DNA of 64,000 nucleotides from DASSJT01 sp963715025 (GTDB lineage: Bacteria; Actinomycetota; Actinomycetes; Actinomycetales; Dermatophilaceae): contig CAVQQQ010000001.1 in NCBI GenBank assembly GCA_963715025.1, positions 487,195-551,194 on the forward strand, written 5' to 3'. Below are positions 8,947 to 17,549 of the stretch, one piece after another. The translations under genes and the position numbers were made by a program. The stretch's first letter is position 1, and each line of letters opens with the position of its first letter. The notes below the pieces were generated by a model. It worked only from the letters and a program-made list of their open reading frames with translations. It was not told where the DNA came from and did no database searches.

Positions 8947-10989
8947 ATGGGCGTGAGGGTGCGCGACTCCTCCCCGCCGCTGCGGCGGGAGCTGGTCATC
9001 GGGCTGGCGACGTTCGGCGTCTACATCGCGGTCGAACTGGTGGGCGGTGTGGGCGGCCGGCGGGCGGCCGACCAGCACGCGCGGACCATCGCTCGACTCG
9101 AGCACTCGCTGGGGATCGATGTCGAGGCGGCCCTGAACCGCTGGCTGGCGCCTCACCCAGTGCTGGCGACGGTTGCCAACTATGAGTATGCCTTCGGCTA
9201 CCTGGCCGCAGCGGCGGTGCTGATCGTCTGGTGCTACCTCCGCCGCCCCCTTGCCTATCCCTTCGTCCGCAACTCCTTCATCGTGCTCAACCTCATCGGC
9301 ATAGCGTGCTTCCTGCTGTATCCCCTCACCCCACCGCGGAAGCTGCCGGAACTCGGCCTCGTCGACACGGTCCGCGAAGGCCACACCTGGGGGTCATGGG
9401 GATCGTCATGGATCGAGCACGCGAACCAGCAGGCGGCCATGCCCTCCATGCACCTGGCTTGGGCCCTGTGGGTCAGCGTCATGCTTCCCGGGCTCACTCG
9501 CTCCCGATGGGCCAGGGCACTCAGTGCACTCAACGTCGGGATCACCACGCTGGTCATCGTGGCCACGGCCAACCATTTCGTGCTCGACGCTCTCGCGGCT
9601 GTTGTGGCCGTGGCGCTTGCCGTTGGATTGGCCGGTCTGTGGGAACGCAGACGCGGACCGGCTCGGGACACGCATGGAAGGGTGGTGCCGTCGGCGGACG
9701 CCTTCTTCTGGTACCTCGAACCCGACGCGCCCCAGCACGTTGGCGGCCTGGGGCTCTTCGCGCCGTCGCCCGAGGGCATCCCTCGCCTCGACGATGTGCG
9801 GCGCAAGGTGGAGGAGTCGCTGGCCACGCTCCCCCGCTTCCGCCAGATGCTCGTCGCAGATTCGCGGTGGCGCCGGCCCCGCTGGGTTGAGGTCCACTCG
9901 ATGGACCTCAACAGGCACGTGACTGAGCACGACCTGGCCACACCGAGAGGGGGGCCAGGGGGCATCAGGTCATTGCATGAGTACGTCGCCGAGCTGGCTG
10001 CCGCGCCCCTGCCCGTCGACTCGCCGATGTGGCGTGTCGTCGTCGTTCGCGGAGTTGCGTCCGACCAGTCGGCGATGGTTCTGCTGGCCCACCACACCAT
10101 CGCGGACGGGCTCGGGGTCATCGGGTCCGCGCTGCAACTGTTCGATCCCCCGGTCGAGCCGGGCAACCGGCCGGTTCGGGGGCGCGCCATCGCTGGGGCG
10201 CTGCAGCGCGCAGCATTGACGTCAGTGGGACTGGCCCAGCTGGCGACAGACGGTTCGCCGCGGGCACCGCTGAGCCGCATGTCGTCACCCAGGAGGGACT
10301 TCGCCGCGGCGTCGATCGATCTCGACCTGGTACGCACCGCCGCGGACAGGCACGGGTGTCGCGTCACCGATGTGCTGCTCTGCGCTGTCGCAGCCGGGTT
10401 CTCCCGTGGGCGACCCGACCTTGCGCCGCTGGTGGGATCGCAGCTGCGCGTCGCGGTACCGCTGCCGGTCCTCGGCTCAAGGAACGGCAGCGGGTCAGGG
10501 AACGTGACCTCGGGCGTGATGGTCGACCTGCCACTGGCGCCGATGCCCGAGCAGCAGCGGCTGGCCGTGATCGCGGGGCGGGACCGGCGACTGCGCACCC
10601 CCTCGCGTGCGCTAGCCTCGCGCGCCGTCCTGGCCCGCGGTCTGGCGCTGGCGCCGGCACCCGGGGCTCGCTGGTTCGCCCGCACTGTCTACGGACACCG
10701 GTTCTTCCACGGGATCGTCTCCAACCTGGACGGGCCGAACCAGCAGCTCTGGCTGGGCGGAGCCAGGCTCACCGAGGTCGTGCCGATCCTGCCGCTCGCT
10801 CCCGGAGCACCTCTGTGCGTGGGCGCCCTGGGCTGGAACGGACAGTTCGGCGTGGGCGTGACGACTGACCCAACCGTGCTGTCGGCGAGCCGCCTGTGCG
10901 CGGACGTCCAGGCCGTGCTGGCTGAGCTGGCCGAAGCCGAGCCGGAAACCGACCGGGTTGCCCGCCTCGGAACCGCCTCGGAACGCTAG
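8947..10989 (+). CDS. Bifunctional PAP2-type phosphatase / WS/DGAT-like O-acyltransferase
   Basis: A 680-residue fusion. Residues 15-235 are a PAP2-superfamily membrane domain of the Aur1/Ipt1-like type, with several helices and the active-site motifs PSMH (166-169) and NHFVLDA (His210). Residues 245-670 resemble wax-ester synthase/diacylglycerol acyltransferase, with catalytic HHTIADG (His382, His383, Asp387). The domain order suggests one polypeptide that dephosphorylates or transfers a lipid head group and then acylates the product, perhaps in neutral-lipid or cell-envelope lipid metabolism; this is inference. The gene stands alone, with GGGGG before the ATG. Fusions of this type are already known in Actinobacteria. 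Confidence 0.88.
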   Translation: MGVRVRDSSPPLRRELVIGLATFGVYIAVELVGGVGGRRAADQHARTIARLEHSLGIDVEAALNRWLAPHPVLATVANYEYAFGYLAAAAVLIVWCYLRRPLAYPFVRNSFIVLNLIGIACFLLYPLTPPRKLPELGLVDTVREGHTWGSWGSSWIEHANQQAAMPSMHLAWALWVSVMLPGLTRSRWARALSALNVGITTLVIVATANHFVLDALAAVVAVALAVGLAGLWERRRGPARDTHGRVVPSADAFFWYLEPDAPQHVGGLGLFAPSPEGIPRLDDVRRKVEESLATLPRFRQMLVADSRWRRPRWVEVHSMDLNRHVTEHDLATPRGGPGGIRSLHEYVAELAAAPLPVDSPMWRVVVVRGVASDQSAMVLLAHHTIADGLGVIGSALQLFDPPVEPGNRPVRGRAIAGALQRAALTSVGLAQLATDGSPRAPLSRMSSPRRDFAAASIDLDLVRTAADRHGCRVTDVLLCAVAAGFSRGRPDLAPLVGSQLRVAVPLPVLGSRNGSGSGNVTSGVMVDLPLAPMPEQQRLAVIAGRDRRLRTPSRALASRAVLARGLALAPAPGARWFARTVYGHRFFHGIVSNLDGPNQQLWLGGARLTEVVPILPLAPGAPLCVGALGWNGQFGVGVTTDPTVLSASRLCADVQAVLAELAEAEPETDRVARLGTASER

Positions 10990-11046
10990 GCCGCGGCGAC
11001 GCGCTGCAGCACTGCCCGAGGAGGGTCACCCGACGCGGGCGGTCCC

Positions 11047-11544
11047 TCAGAAGAGGCGCGCGGCGCGCTTCTCCTCCGGCTCCTCGAGCGCGAGCAGGAA
11101 CCGCTTCCGCTCGAGACCGCCGCCGTAGCCGACCAAGCTCCCGTCGGCGCCGATGACCCGGTGACAAGGGACGATGATGCCTATCGGGTTGGCGCGGTTG
11201 GCGGCTCCGACCGCCTGGCTGAGACTGAGATCGCCCAGAGCCCGGGCGAGGTCGCCATAACTACGCGTCTCGCCGTAGGGGATCCCGCGCAGCAGCGCCC
11301 ACACCCGCTGCTGGAACGCATCGCCGTGGAGTGCCAAGGGCAGGTCGAATTCGGTCCGCTCCCCGGCGAAGTACTCCGACAGCTGCGCAGCCGCGTCAGC
11401 GAAACCGGCGTCGTCGCGGTCGCCGAGACGCGAGGCGTCCGCAGGGCGCTTCTGACCGCCCATGGACAGGCCGATGATGGCGCCGCCCTCGGCGACCAGC
11501 GTGAGGTCGCCAATGGGCGAAGGCGTTACCGAATGGGTCCGCAT
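11047..11544 (-). CDS. ogt: Methylated-DNA-[protein]-cysteine S-methyltransferase
   Basis: A 165-residue suicide repair enzyme that removes O6-alkyl groups from guanine. The active-site motif IIVPCHRVIGADG holds the acceptor Cys127, preceded by the helix motif GAANRANP and the N-terminal mixed fold. Length matches the Ogt/MGMT family. A second, cysteine-less homologue lies at 54049-54390. Single gene, convergent with the acyltransferase fusion. Confidence 0.95.
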   Translation of the reverse strand: MRTHSVTPSPIGDLTLVAEGGAIIGLSMGGQKRPADASRLGDRDDAGFADAAAQLSEYFAGERTEFDLPLALHGDAFQQRVWALLRGIPYGETRSYGDLARALGDLSLSQAVGAANRANPIGIIVPCHRVIGADGSLVGYGGGLERKRFLLALEEPEEKRAARLF

Positions 11545-11606
11545 GCGCCGATCCTGCCAGCCTCCACCGACACGCCGAGCCTCCCATGCTTCAACGCTGC
11601 GTCTGG

Positions 11607-13775
11607 CTACTGAGACGCCGACAGCGCGTCGGTCAACAGCGCGACGAGCGCCTCGAGCTGGATGTCGGCCGACGAGGACACCTCCTCGTCCGAACCGTCG
11701 AGGGCCCGTGCGGCGAGTCCCGCCTTGCTGTCGATGAGCTGCGCGATCCTCGAGTCAATGGTCTGCGCGGCGATGATGCGCCATGCCGTGACAGGGTCTC
11801 CCTGTCCGATGCGGTGGACGCGGTCGATAGCCTGCGTCTGCTCCGCGTCGGTCCAGGAGAGCTCAGCTAGCACGACGTTCGACGCGATCTGCAGGTTGAG
11901 CCCCACGCCCGCCGCCATCAGCGAGCAGACCACGATGGCGACGTCGGGATCGTTCACGAACGCGTCGATGTTCTTCTGGCGCGACCTCGGGGTCTGGTCG
12001 CCGCGGATGGACGAGTGGCGTATGCCGCGCTTGGCAAAGATCTCCTCGGCCGCATCCATCACATCGACGTGCTTGGCGAAGAAGACGACCTTGCCGACGC
12101 TGCGGGCGAGCTGTGCAGCATAGTCGGCCGCGAGACCGGCCTTGGCCTGGCCGATGCGCCGCATCACGCCGAACACGTTCCCGTCCGTCTTCGAGGAGTT
12201 CGCGTCCTCCCGCTCCCACTTGGCGACCCGGCGCACGAGTTCATGGTCAATGCCCTCGACGGCGACGCCGGATGTGCGTGTCGCGAGTGCGGTCTCGTAC
12301 CGTGACACGAGGCGGCGGGCCAGCTCCCGCTCGGCGGCCCGGATCGAGCGTCCCGCGTCGTCGTCGAGCTCGACCGGCAGGTCGGCGATCCGACGGGCAG
12401 GGATGTCGGCAGCCACGTCGACCTTGCGCCGGCGGACGATGCCGAGATCGATCACGCAGGCACGTGCGGCAGCGTAGAACCCCCGGTCTGCCGGCGTCAG
12501 GCCGGTCCGCTCGAGGGACTCCATGAGCGCGGCTCGCGGTTTCTTCTCGTCGATCCAGCCCAGGAACTGCCAGATGGCCCTGAAGTCTTCAATGTCGTTG
12601 ATCAGGGGCGTCCCGGTGAGCGCCATCAGCAGGGGATTTGCGGTGCGAGCCCGAATCCGCTCGGAGAGCTGCAACACGTGCTGCGATCGCTGCGATGTCT
12701 TGTTCTTGATGAAGTGCGCTTCGTCGACGACCATGCCACGGAAGCCGAGATCGCCGAGCCAGCCGATGTGACGATCGAGCACCTCGTAGTTGATGACGAC
12801 GATGTCGGCGAACGCATCGATGGTGTCACCGTCGCCGTGGATCACGGTGACGGGATGGCGGGGAGTCCATAGGCCTGCCTCGCGGGCCCAGTTGGCTTTG
12901 ACGACGTTCGGAACGACGGCGAGCAGCGGGTACGCGGCCGCGGCCTGGGCGGCGAGCAGCGCCTGGGCGGTCTTCCCCAGTCCCGGCTCGTCCGCGAGCA
13001 GGAAAGTCCGGTGGCCCGAAGCCGCCGCTTCGACAACCTGCCCCTGGTGATGCATGAGCTCGAGGCCGCCGGGCGCCTTGAGCGAGGACGGCTCGGGCAG
13101 TTCCATGCACGACGAGTCTCCGCCGTACTCGAACGACCGGAACAGCGGGCCGAGCAGTTCCCAGCTGGCGAGGCGGCTCGAGCTGGACCGGCGGTTCCGA
13201 GCGGACGCGAAGTCTGGAGCGAGGAAGGGGTTGGCGAGCTGCCGGGAGATGACCGACTGCGGCACCACCCGGCGCTCGGCTGTGGCGGAAGTGGCCGCAA
13301 GCTCGGGGGTGGTGACCTCGTCGGCGATCGGCTCGATACCGGCGGCCAGCAGCATGCGGCGCTTGAGCGACGTGGCGGCGTCAGAGACGACGGCATCCTC
13401 GGCGAGCAGCCCCAGAAGCGACGTGTCGCGGGCGGCGGTCTTGGCCAGGATGGTCGCGATCCCGTCGAGGCGTTTGAGCTGCTCTGCTCGCTCGGAGTCA
13501 CTGCTGGTCTCGTCGGCCTTGACGCGGGCACGCTCGTCGCGCACCAGCAAGGCGATGACCTGGAACTTGGTGCGTCCCGATGGCCTTAGTCGGCCTCGTT
13601 GGGCACCCGCCTCGACCTCGCGCACGGCGCGGGCGAGCACCGGGATGATGCCGTCATTGTCCTGGTCGCGGGCCCGCCGCTGGTTGCGCGGGACGCTCGC
13701 AGCGGCGCCCGACTGGCGCTGGTTGCGCGGCACGGTACCGGTGGCGCCGGACTGGCGCTGGCCTTGTCGAGCCAA
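11607..13775 (-). CDS. SNF2/RapA-type DEAD-box helicase
   Basis: About 722 residues. The superfamily-2 helicase core has Walker A ADEPGLGKTAQAL (DEP instead of the usual DEM), DEAH box VVDEAHFIKN, motif III LTGTPLIN, and the C-terminal QAIDRVHRIGQ box typical of SNF2 ATPases. The first ~230 residues are non-catalytic and begin with a Gln/Arg-rich repeat. I chose TTG 13775, because GGAGGAGGAGGAG stands 5 nt before it. A GTG at 13841 in frame would translate the same tract as poly-Glu and has no ribosome site. Role in the cell is unknown; it translocates on duplex DNA by family. Confidence 0.85.
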   Translation of the reverse strand: MARQGQRQSGATGTVPRNQRQSGAAASVPRNQRRARDQDNDGIIPVLARAVREVEAGAQRGRLRPSGRTKFQVIALLVRDERARVKADETSSDSERAEQLKRLDGIATILAKTAARDTSLLGLLAEDAVVSDAATSLKRRMLLAAGIEPIADEVTTPELAATSATAERRVVPQSVISRQLANPFLAPDFASARNRRSSSSRLASWELLGPLFRSFEYGGDSSCMELPEPSSLKAPGGLELMHHQGQVVEAAASGHRTFLLADEPGLGKTAQALLAAQAAAAYPLLAVVPNVVKANWAREAGLWTPRHPVTVIHGDGDTIDAFADIVVINYEVLDRHIGWLGDLGFRGMVVDEAHFIKNKTSQRSQHVLQLSERIRARTANPLLMALTGTPLINDIEDFRAIWQFLGWIDEKKPRAALMESLERTGLTPADRGFYAAARACVIDLGIVRRRKVDVAADIPARRIADLPVELDDDAGRSIRAAERELARRLVSRYETALATRTSGVAVEGIDHELVRRVAKWEREDANSSKTDGNVFGVMRRIGQAKAGLAADYAAQLARSVGKVVFFAKHVDVMDAAEEIFAKRGIRHSSIRGDQTPRSRQKNIDAFVNDPDVAIVVCSLMAAGVGLNLQIASNVVLAELSWTDAEQTQAIDRVHRIGQGDPVTAWRIIAAQTIDSRIAQLIDSKAGLAARALDGSDEEVSSSADIQLEALVALLTDALSASQ
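13680..13757. repeat. Two tandem 39-bp units in the helicase N-terminus
   Basis: 13680-13718 and 13719-13757 are tandem copies of a 39-bp unit, each encoding a peptide ending VPRNQ, with a partial third start at 13758. The unit length is a multiple of three, so copy-number changes would keep the frame. The copies differ at several sites, so the duplication is not brand new. Confidence 0.8.
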
Positions 13776-14216
13776 GAACTCCTCCTCCTCCTCCTGGTGC
13801 CTGCGACGACCTCGCCGTGAGGGAATGACAACACCCTGCACGGGTTCCCAGCGCCGTGGGCGACGGGGCGTCGAACGGAGCGGCCCCCTTTGGGCCACTC
13901 CGCGACGCGACTCGGACACACGGACCCGAGAGATCGACGCGTCCGGCCCCAGAGCCCCCCGCGGTGCGAAACCAACAACCTTCTGTCGATAAGCGCCAAA
14001 CCGCCGAGCTGAAGTCGTGGCTAGATGGGCGGCGTGGCCGGGGGCCGGCACTTCACAACAGTCTACCGCTCCGTCGACCCTCGCAGGCACCTCAGGCGCT
14101 CGGGCGGGAAGTGCTGCGGCCGACGGCCGAGTGCTGCGGTGTGTCTGACCGGGCGATCGACCCGGCAGGGGTTGGCCTCGGAGGGCTCCACGCTCGGCCT
14201 GCACGCGCCGGCAGGC
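13776..14216. other. Non-coding gap between rtcB and the helicase
   Basis: About 440 bp downstream of rtcB and upstream of the helicase, both on the minus strand. No frame has convincing codon use or a ribosome site. The GGAGG tract at its left end is the helicase ribosome site. I see no clear hairpin, tRNA or repeat. The helicase promoter must lie here. Confidence 0.5.
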
Positions 14217-15638
14217 TCAGCCCTTGACCACCCCGAGAGGTATGAGCCGGGCGACTTTCCGGGCAAGCCCAGCCCGATGGCTGATCTCGACGACGGCGTC
14301 GATGTCCTTGTACGCCTCAGGTTTCTCCTCGGCGAGTCCCCGCCATGAACTTCCGCGCACCAGGATCCCTCGGGTCTCGAGCTGGCTGCGGACCGCTCTG
14401 CCGTTGGTATGACGAGCGGCCCGGTGCCGACTCTGCGTCCGACCGGCGCCATGGGCCGTCGATGAGAACGCAGGGTTGTCCGCCACGCCCGCCAAGACGT
14501 ATGAAGCGGTTCCCATCGTGCCCGGTATCAGCACCGGCTGGCCCACCTCTGCAAGATCCGCCGGCAGGTCGGGATGATGGGGCGGCAGCGATGGGGTCGC
14601 ACCCTTCCGGTGCACGCAGAGGCTGCGTGGCCGGCCCTCGACGGAGTGCACCTCGATCTTGGCGAGGTTGTGCGAGACGTCGTAGACGAGGTCGAGCGCG
14701 GTACCGGTTTCCTCCTCGAAGACCCGACGCACTGCCTCGGTGAGGATCTGGCGGTTGGCACGCCCGAAGTTGGCAGCTGCCGCCATCGCCGCGAGGTAGG
14801 CCTGCCCCTCAGGGGAGTGGACCGGTGTGCACGCCAGCTGGCGATCGGGCACACGAATGCCGTAGGTACCGATGGCCTTGTCCATCTCCCGGACATGGTC
14901 GGTGCAGATCTGGTGACCAAGGCCCCGGGAGCCGCAATGGATCATCACGCACACCGCCCCCACTTCTAGGCCCATCCGCGCGGCCGCGTGCGCATCGAAC
15001 ACCTGGTCAACGGCTTGGACCTCGAGGAAATGGTTCCCCGACCCCAGGCTGCCGAGCTGATCGAATCCGCGCTCGACTGCCCGCTCACTGACGGCGGCCA
15101 ACTCCGCGCCGCCCAACGCGCCGCCGTCCTCGCAGCGCTCGAGATCTCTGCCGACACCGTGTCCGCGCGCGACAGCGAAACGAGCGCCACCCTCCAGCAC
15201 CTGCCGCAGTTCCGCTCGGTTCTGCAGTCGCCAAACCCCCTTCGTGCCCATGCCCCGAGGGATGGCGTGGTCGAGCCGATCCATCACGGCACGCAGGCAC
15301 GGCGCCAGGCCATGACGGTCCAGCTGGCGGGCGACGAGGAGCCGCACCCCGCACGAGATGTCGAAGCCGACGCCGCCAGGCGAGACCACGCCCTGGTCAT
15401 TCACGTCTGTCGCCGCCACCCCGCCGATGGGGAAGCCGTAACCCCAGTGGACGTCGGGCATGGCGTAGGAGGCCCTGACGATGCCGGGAAGCGTGGCCAC
15501 ATTTGCCACCTGCAACAGCGACTTGTCTCCGTGCTCGTCGGGCAGGAGGGACCGCGACACGAACACGATCCCGGGTACCCTCATGGCGCCCTCTCGGACT
15601 ATCCGGAACCGGTACGGGGTCTCCTCGACGATTCTCAT
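14217..15638 (-). CDS. rtcB: RNA-splicing ligase RtcB
   Basis: A 473-residue GTP- and metal-dependent ligase that joins RNA 2',3'-cyclic phosphate or 3'-phosphate ends to 5'-OH ends. It has the metal-binding motifs PDVHWGYGFPIGG and DISCGVRLL, the GSGNHFLEV motif, HCGSRGLGH, and the guanylylation site FSSTAHGAGR with His396. Length is normal for the family. Its activator archease is at 17069-17491, separated from it by a metallo-beta-lactamase-fold gene and a riboswitch instead of being adjacent. The product acts in tRNA or other RNA repair. Confidence 0.95.
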   Translation of the reverse strand: MRIVEETPYRFRIVREGAMRVPGIVFVSRSLLPDEHGDKSLLQVANVATLPGIVRASYAMPDVHWGYGFPIGGVAATDVNDQGVVSPGGVGFDISCGVRLLVARQLDRHGLAPCLRAVMDRLDHAIPRGMGTKGVWRLQNRAELRQVLEGGARFAVARGHGVGRDLERCEDGGALGGAELAAVSERAVERGFDQLGSLGSGNHFLEVQAVDQVFDAHAAARMGLEVGAVCVMIHCGSRGLGHQICTDHVREMDKAIGTYGIRVPDRQLACTPVHSPEGQAYLAAMAAAANFGRANRQILTEAVRRVFEEETGTALDLVYDVSHNLAKIEVHSVEGRPRSLCVHRKGATPSLPPHHPDLPADLAEVGQPVLIPGTMGTASYVLAGVADNPAFSSTAHGAGRTQSRHRAARHTNGRAVRSQLETRGILVRGSSWRGLAEEKPEAYKDIDAVVEISHRAGLARKVARLIPLGVVKG

Positions 15639-15973
15639 CCGACGCTCATCTGTGCTGTTGGGTGTTGACCAACCTGGAAGAGATGGATTCGGCTCGGCGG
15701 GGATGGTGGTGCCGAGCGATTGGCGTTCCAGGCTCCCAACGAAGGCACTCCAACCCGCTCCTCACCGGTCACCTCACACTGCTTGACGGGCACCTGCACG
15801 GTATGCAGGGACACCCGGTGAGGCAGGGGCCGATGGTCCCTGCCTCGCGGAGAAAACACGCTGAGCGGCAGCCCCGTCTGCCGTGCTGAGGCAGATGCCC
15901 TGATGCTGGCGAGATGTGCCACAACGACTGCCGAGCCCGTCGGGGCGCCGGCCGGATGAGGGCCGGCGTTTGG
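15639..15973. other. Gap upstream of rtcB with terminator-like hairpin
   Basis: 335 bp. At its right end CGCCGGCC (15946-15953) and GGCCGGCG (15961-15968) form an 8-bp GC hairpin with a 7-nt loop just after the stop of the beta-lactamase-fold gene. It has no U-run, so it may be a weak terminator or pause. The rest should hold the rtcB promoter; I recognise no gene or operator. Confidence 0.45.
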
Positions 15974-16645
15974 TCAGAGATAGTAGTCGGCGCCCTCGCG
16001 CCCGATCTCGCCAAAGGCTGGGAGGCTCCCGGCGTCTATGGCACGAATGGTCGGGCGTCCGATGTGAGCGAAGACCAGACGTCGGACTCCTGCCCGACGG
16101 GCTCGCTCGGCAGTGTCGACTACCGCTGCGTGTCCTCCTGCCCCGCCTCGGAAACGGATGGGGCGAGACCATCCCGCGGCGTCGGCAAACATGAGGTCGG
16201 TGGAGTTGGCCCAGGACGGGAACTCCCAGAACTCGGGCGCCCAAACGGCGGTTCGACCCGCCCATTGCACGAGGTAGCCCCATGTCGGATGGCTGGTGTG
16301 CACCACCGGTAGCGGCGTGAGGACGAGGTCGTCGACGGCGTACGACGACACCTCAGGTCGCAGCCCGAAGCCGCTGGCAGCTCGTCGGATGTCCGCGATC
16401 AGCTCTGCCTGGACATCGGTGACCAGCCATGCCGACAGTCTGCTGGCGGGAAGGTCGGGCACCGCGCCCTTCCCCCCATCGACCATGACGGCACCGGATG
16501 CCGCAACGACGAGAAGTCCCGCTGGCGCGTACCGGGGCGAGGCCATCGCACCCACACCGAGCAGGCGTAGCCGCAACCTTGCGGGCAATCCCGCGGCGCG
16601 CCTGTCCTGGCCTGAGCCATCGACCCCTGGTCCGCCGCCGGACAT
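15974..16645 (-). CDS. Metallo-beta-lactamase-fold protein lacking the HxHxDH motif
   Basis: A 223-residue protein whose fold signals are LLGVGAMASPRYAPAG, VMVDGGKG, TPLPVVHTSHPTWGY and the C-terminal RLVFAHIGRPTIRAID. These resemble metallo-beta-lactamase-fold hydrolases. The zinc loop HxHxDH is absent; its place reads WLVTDVQAELIADI. It may bind metal differently or be inactive. Position between rtcB and archease makes an RNA-processing link possible but unproven. ATG 16645 has GGAGG very close (1 nt); ATG 16684 is an alternative start. Confidence 0.65.
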   Translation of the reverse strand: MSGGGPGVDGSGQDRRAAGLPARLRLRLLGVGAMASPRYAPAGLLVVAASGAVMVDGGKGAVPDLPASRLSAWLVTDVQAELIADIRRAASGFGLRPEVSSYAVDDLVLTPLPVVHTSHPTWGYLVQWAGRTAVWAPEFWEFPSWANSTDLMFADAAGWSRPIRFRGGAGGHAAVVDTAERARRAGVRRLVFAHIGRPTIRAIDAGSLPAFGEIGREGADYYL

Positions 16646-16811
16646 GCCTCCAGCGTGGCCCTGACGGGCCCGGGATGCGAGCATGCCGACGATTTGGCGG
16701 TGGCTGGGGACCGTCGCCCCTGGGCGCTGGGTCGTTGTCCGGTCGGCATTTCTCGGGCAGGGACTTTGTACCCTGGTGGGGGCCGCTCGACAGGCAGATC
16801 CTTCACTTAGG

Positions 16812-16927
16812 CCTGCGAGACGGGCGAGGGAGCCGAAAGGCTGAGAGGCCAGAAGGTTGAGAAACTGGACGGCGACCTCCAGACACCTGATCCGGACAAT
16901 GCCGGCGAAGGGAAATCGCCTCGCAGG
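16812..16927 (+). ncRNA. TPP riboswitch (THI element) with no thiamine gene downstream
   Basis: The thiamine-pyrophosphate aptamer is clear. Stem P1 is CCTGCGAG (16812-16819) with CTCGCAGG (16920-16927). P3 is GCC-GAAA-GGC followed by the invariant GGCTGAGA. The 3' side has ACCTGATCCGGA then CAATGCCGGCGAAGGGAA, the most conserved block of the family. It points to the plus strand. The only following plus-strand frames are peptides of 31 codons (16958-17053) and 11 codons before the convergent archease gene begins at 17069. The regulated thiamine biosynthesis or uptake gene has apparently been lost or moved. Confidence 0.95.
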
Positions 16928-16998
16928 TTCTGTATGTGCCCACACCGTCCCCCACGCATGAGGCCCCCTCCTCAGCAGTCCGCGCTGCACCTGGAGGC

Positions 16999-17037
16999 CG
17001 CAGTTCGACGCCGCAGTTCGACGCCGCAGTTCGACGC
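16999..17037. repeat. Three perfect tandem 13-bp repeats
   Basis: CGCAGTTCGACGC is repeated three times without mismatch directly downstream of the TPP riboswitch. It could form part of an expression platform or mark replication slippage at a rearrangement point. Confidence 0.85.
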
Positions 17038-17068
17038 CGCCAGGAAGCGATGAGCGACAACGCCGAGT

Positions 17069-17491
17069 TCACACGTCGAGCGTGACCGAGCACCACCATC
17101 CGCGTGGCCCGGGAGCAAGATGCAGGTCGTGCATCGACACGGCCTTGGGGACCGCACCCACCTGGGGGAGCGTGGTCGCGTCGAGCATCGTAAATCGCAC
17201 CTCCACTCCTCCCTCCGAGGGTTGCAGTTCGAGGTCGATGGGCGCTTCGCGGGCTGTGTCCAGGAGATAGATCACCTCATCGAGCACCGCGACGAGCAGG
17301 TCTTCGTCGCGGGGCGCAGTCAGGTGACATCGACGGGTGCGCTTCGGATGGGCCGATGAGGTGTCGAGGAACGCTTCGACGGTCCCGAGCACCGCTTGCA
17401 CGATGCACCCTTCGCGACTCGGCGCCCATGCCTCGACCCGGAGGTCCGCGGTGTGGGGCACAGTGCGGTGCCCGGATCCTTGTTCGTCCAT
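17069..17491 (-). CDS. Archease, RtcB activator
   Basis: A 140-residue protein of the archease family, which raises RtcB turnover and helps its guanylylation. The N-terminus RTVPHTADLRVEAW holds the conserved metal-binding His/Asp pair, and the body has VVEAF-like and APRDEDLLVAVLDEVIYLLDT segments, ending in the typical SVTLDV. ATG 17491 has GGGAGGAG at about 10 nt. Frames extending further upstream run into an unrelated relaxase remnant and are not part of this gene. Not adjacent to rtcB, but 1.4 kb away on the same strand. Confidence 0.88.
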   Translation of the reverse strand: MDEQGSGHRTVPHTADLRVEAWAPSREGCIVQAVLGTVEAFLDTSSAHPKRTRRCHLTAPRDEDLLVAVLDEVIYLLDTAREAPIDLELQPSEGGVEVRFTMLDATTLPQVGAVPKAVSMHDLHLAPGPRGWWCSVTLDV

Positions 17492-17549
17492 GCTCGGCTC
17501 ACTCCTCCCGAACAGCACAGCACGCTTCTCGTAGCAGCATCCAGAGTCT

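Noticed and set aside
15635..15922. A 95-codon minus-strand frame upstream of rtcB
   Set aside because: Arg/Ser/Pro/His-rich, overlaps the rtcB start, no ribosome site; judged a chance frame.
16958..17053. A 31-codon frame after the TPP riboswitch as its target gene
   Set aside because: No ribosome site, built largely from the 13-bp repeats and Arg codons; looks non-coding. Kept only as part of the orphan-riboswitch finding.
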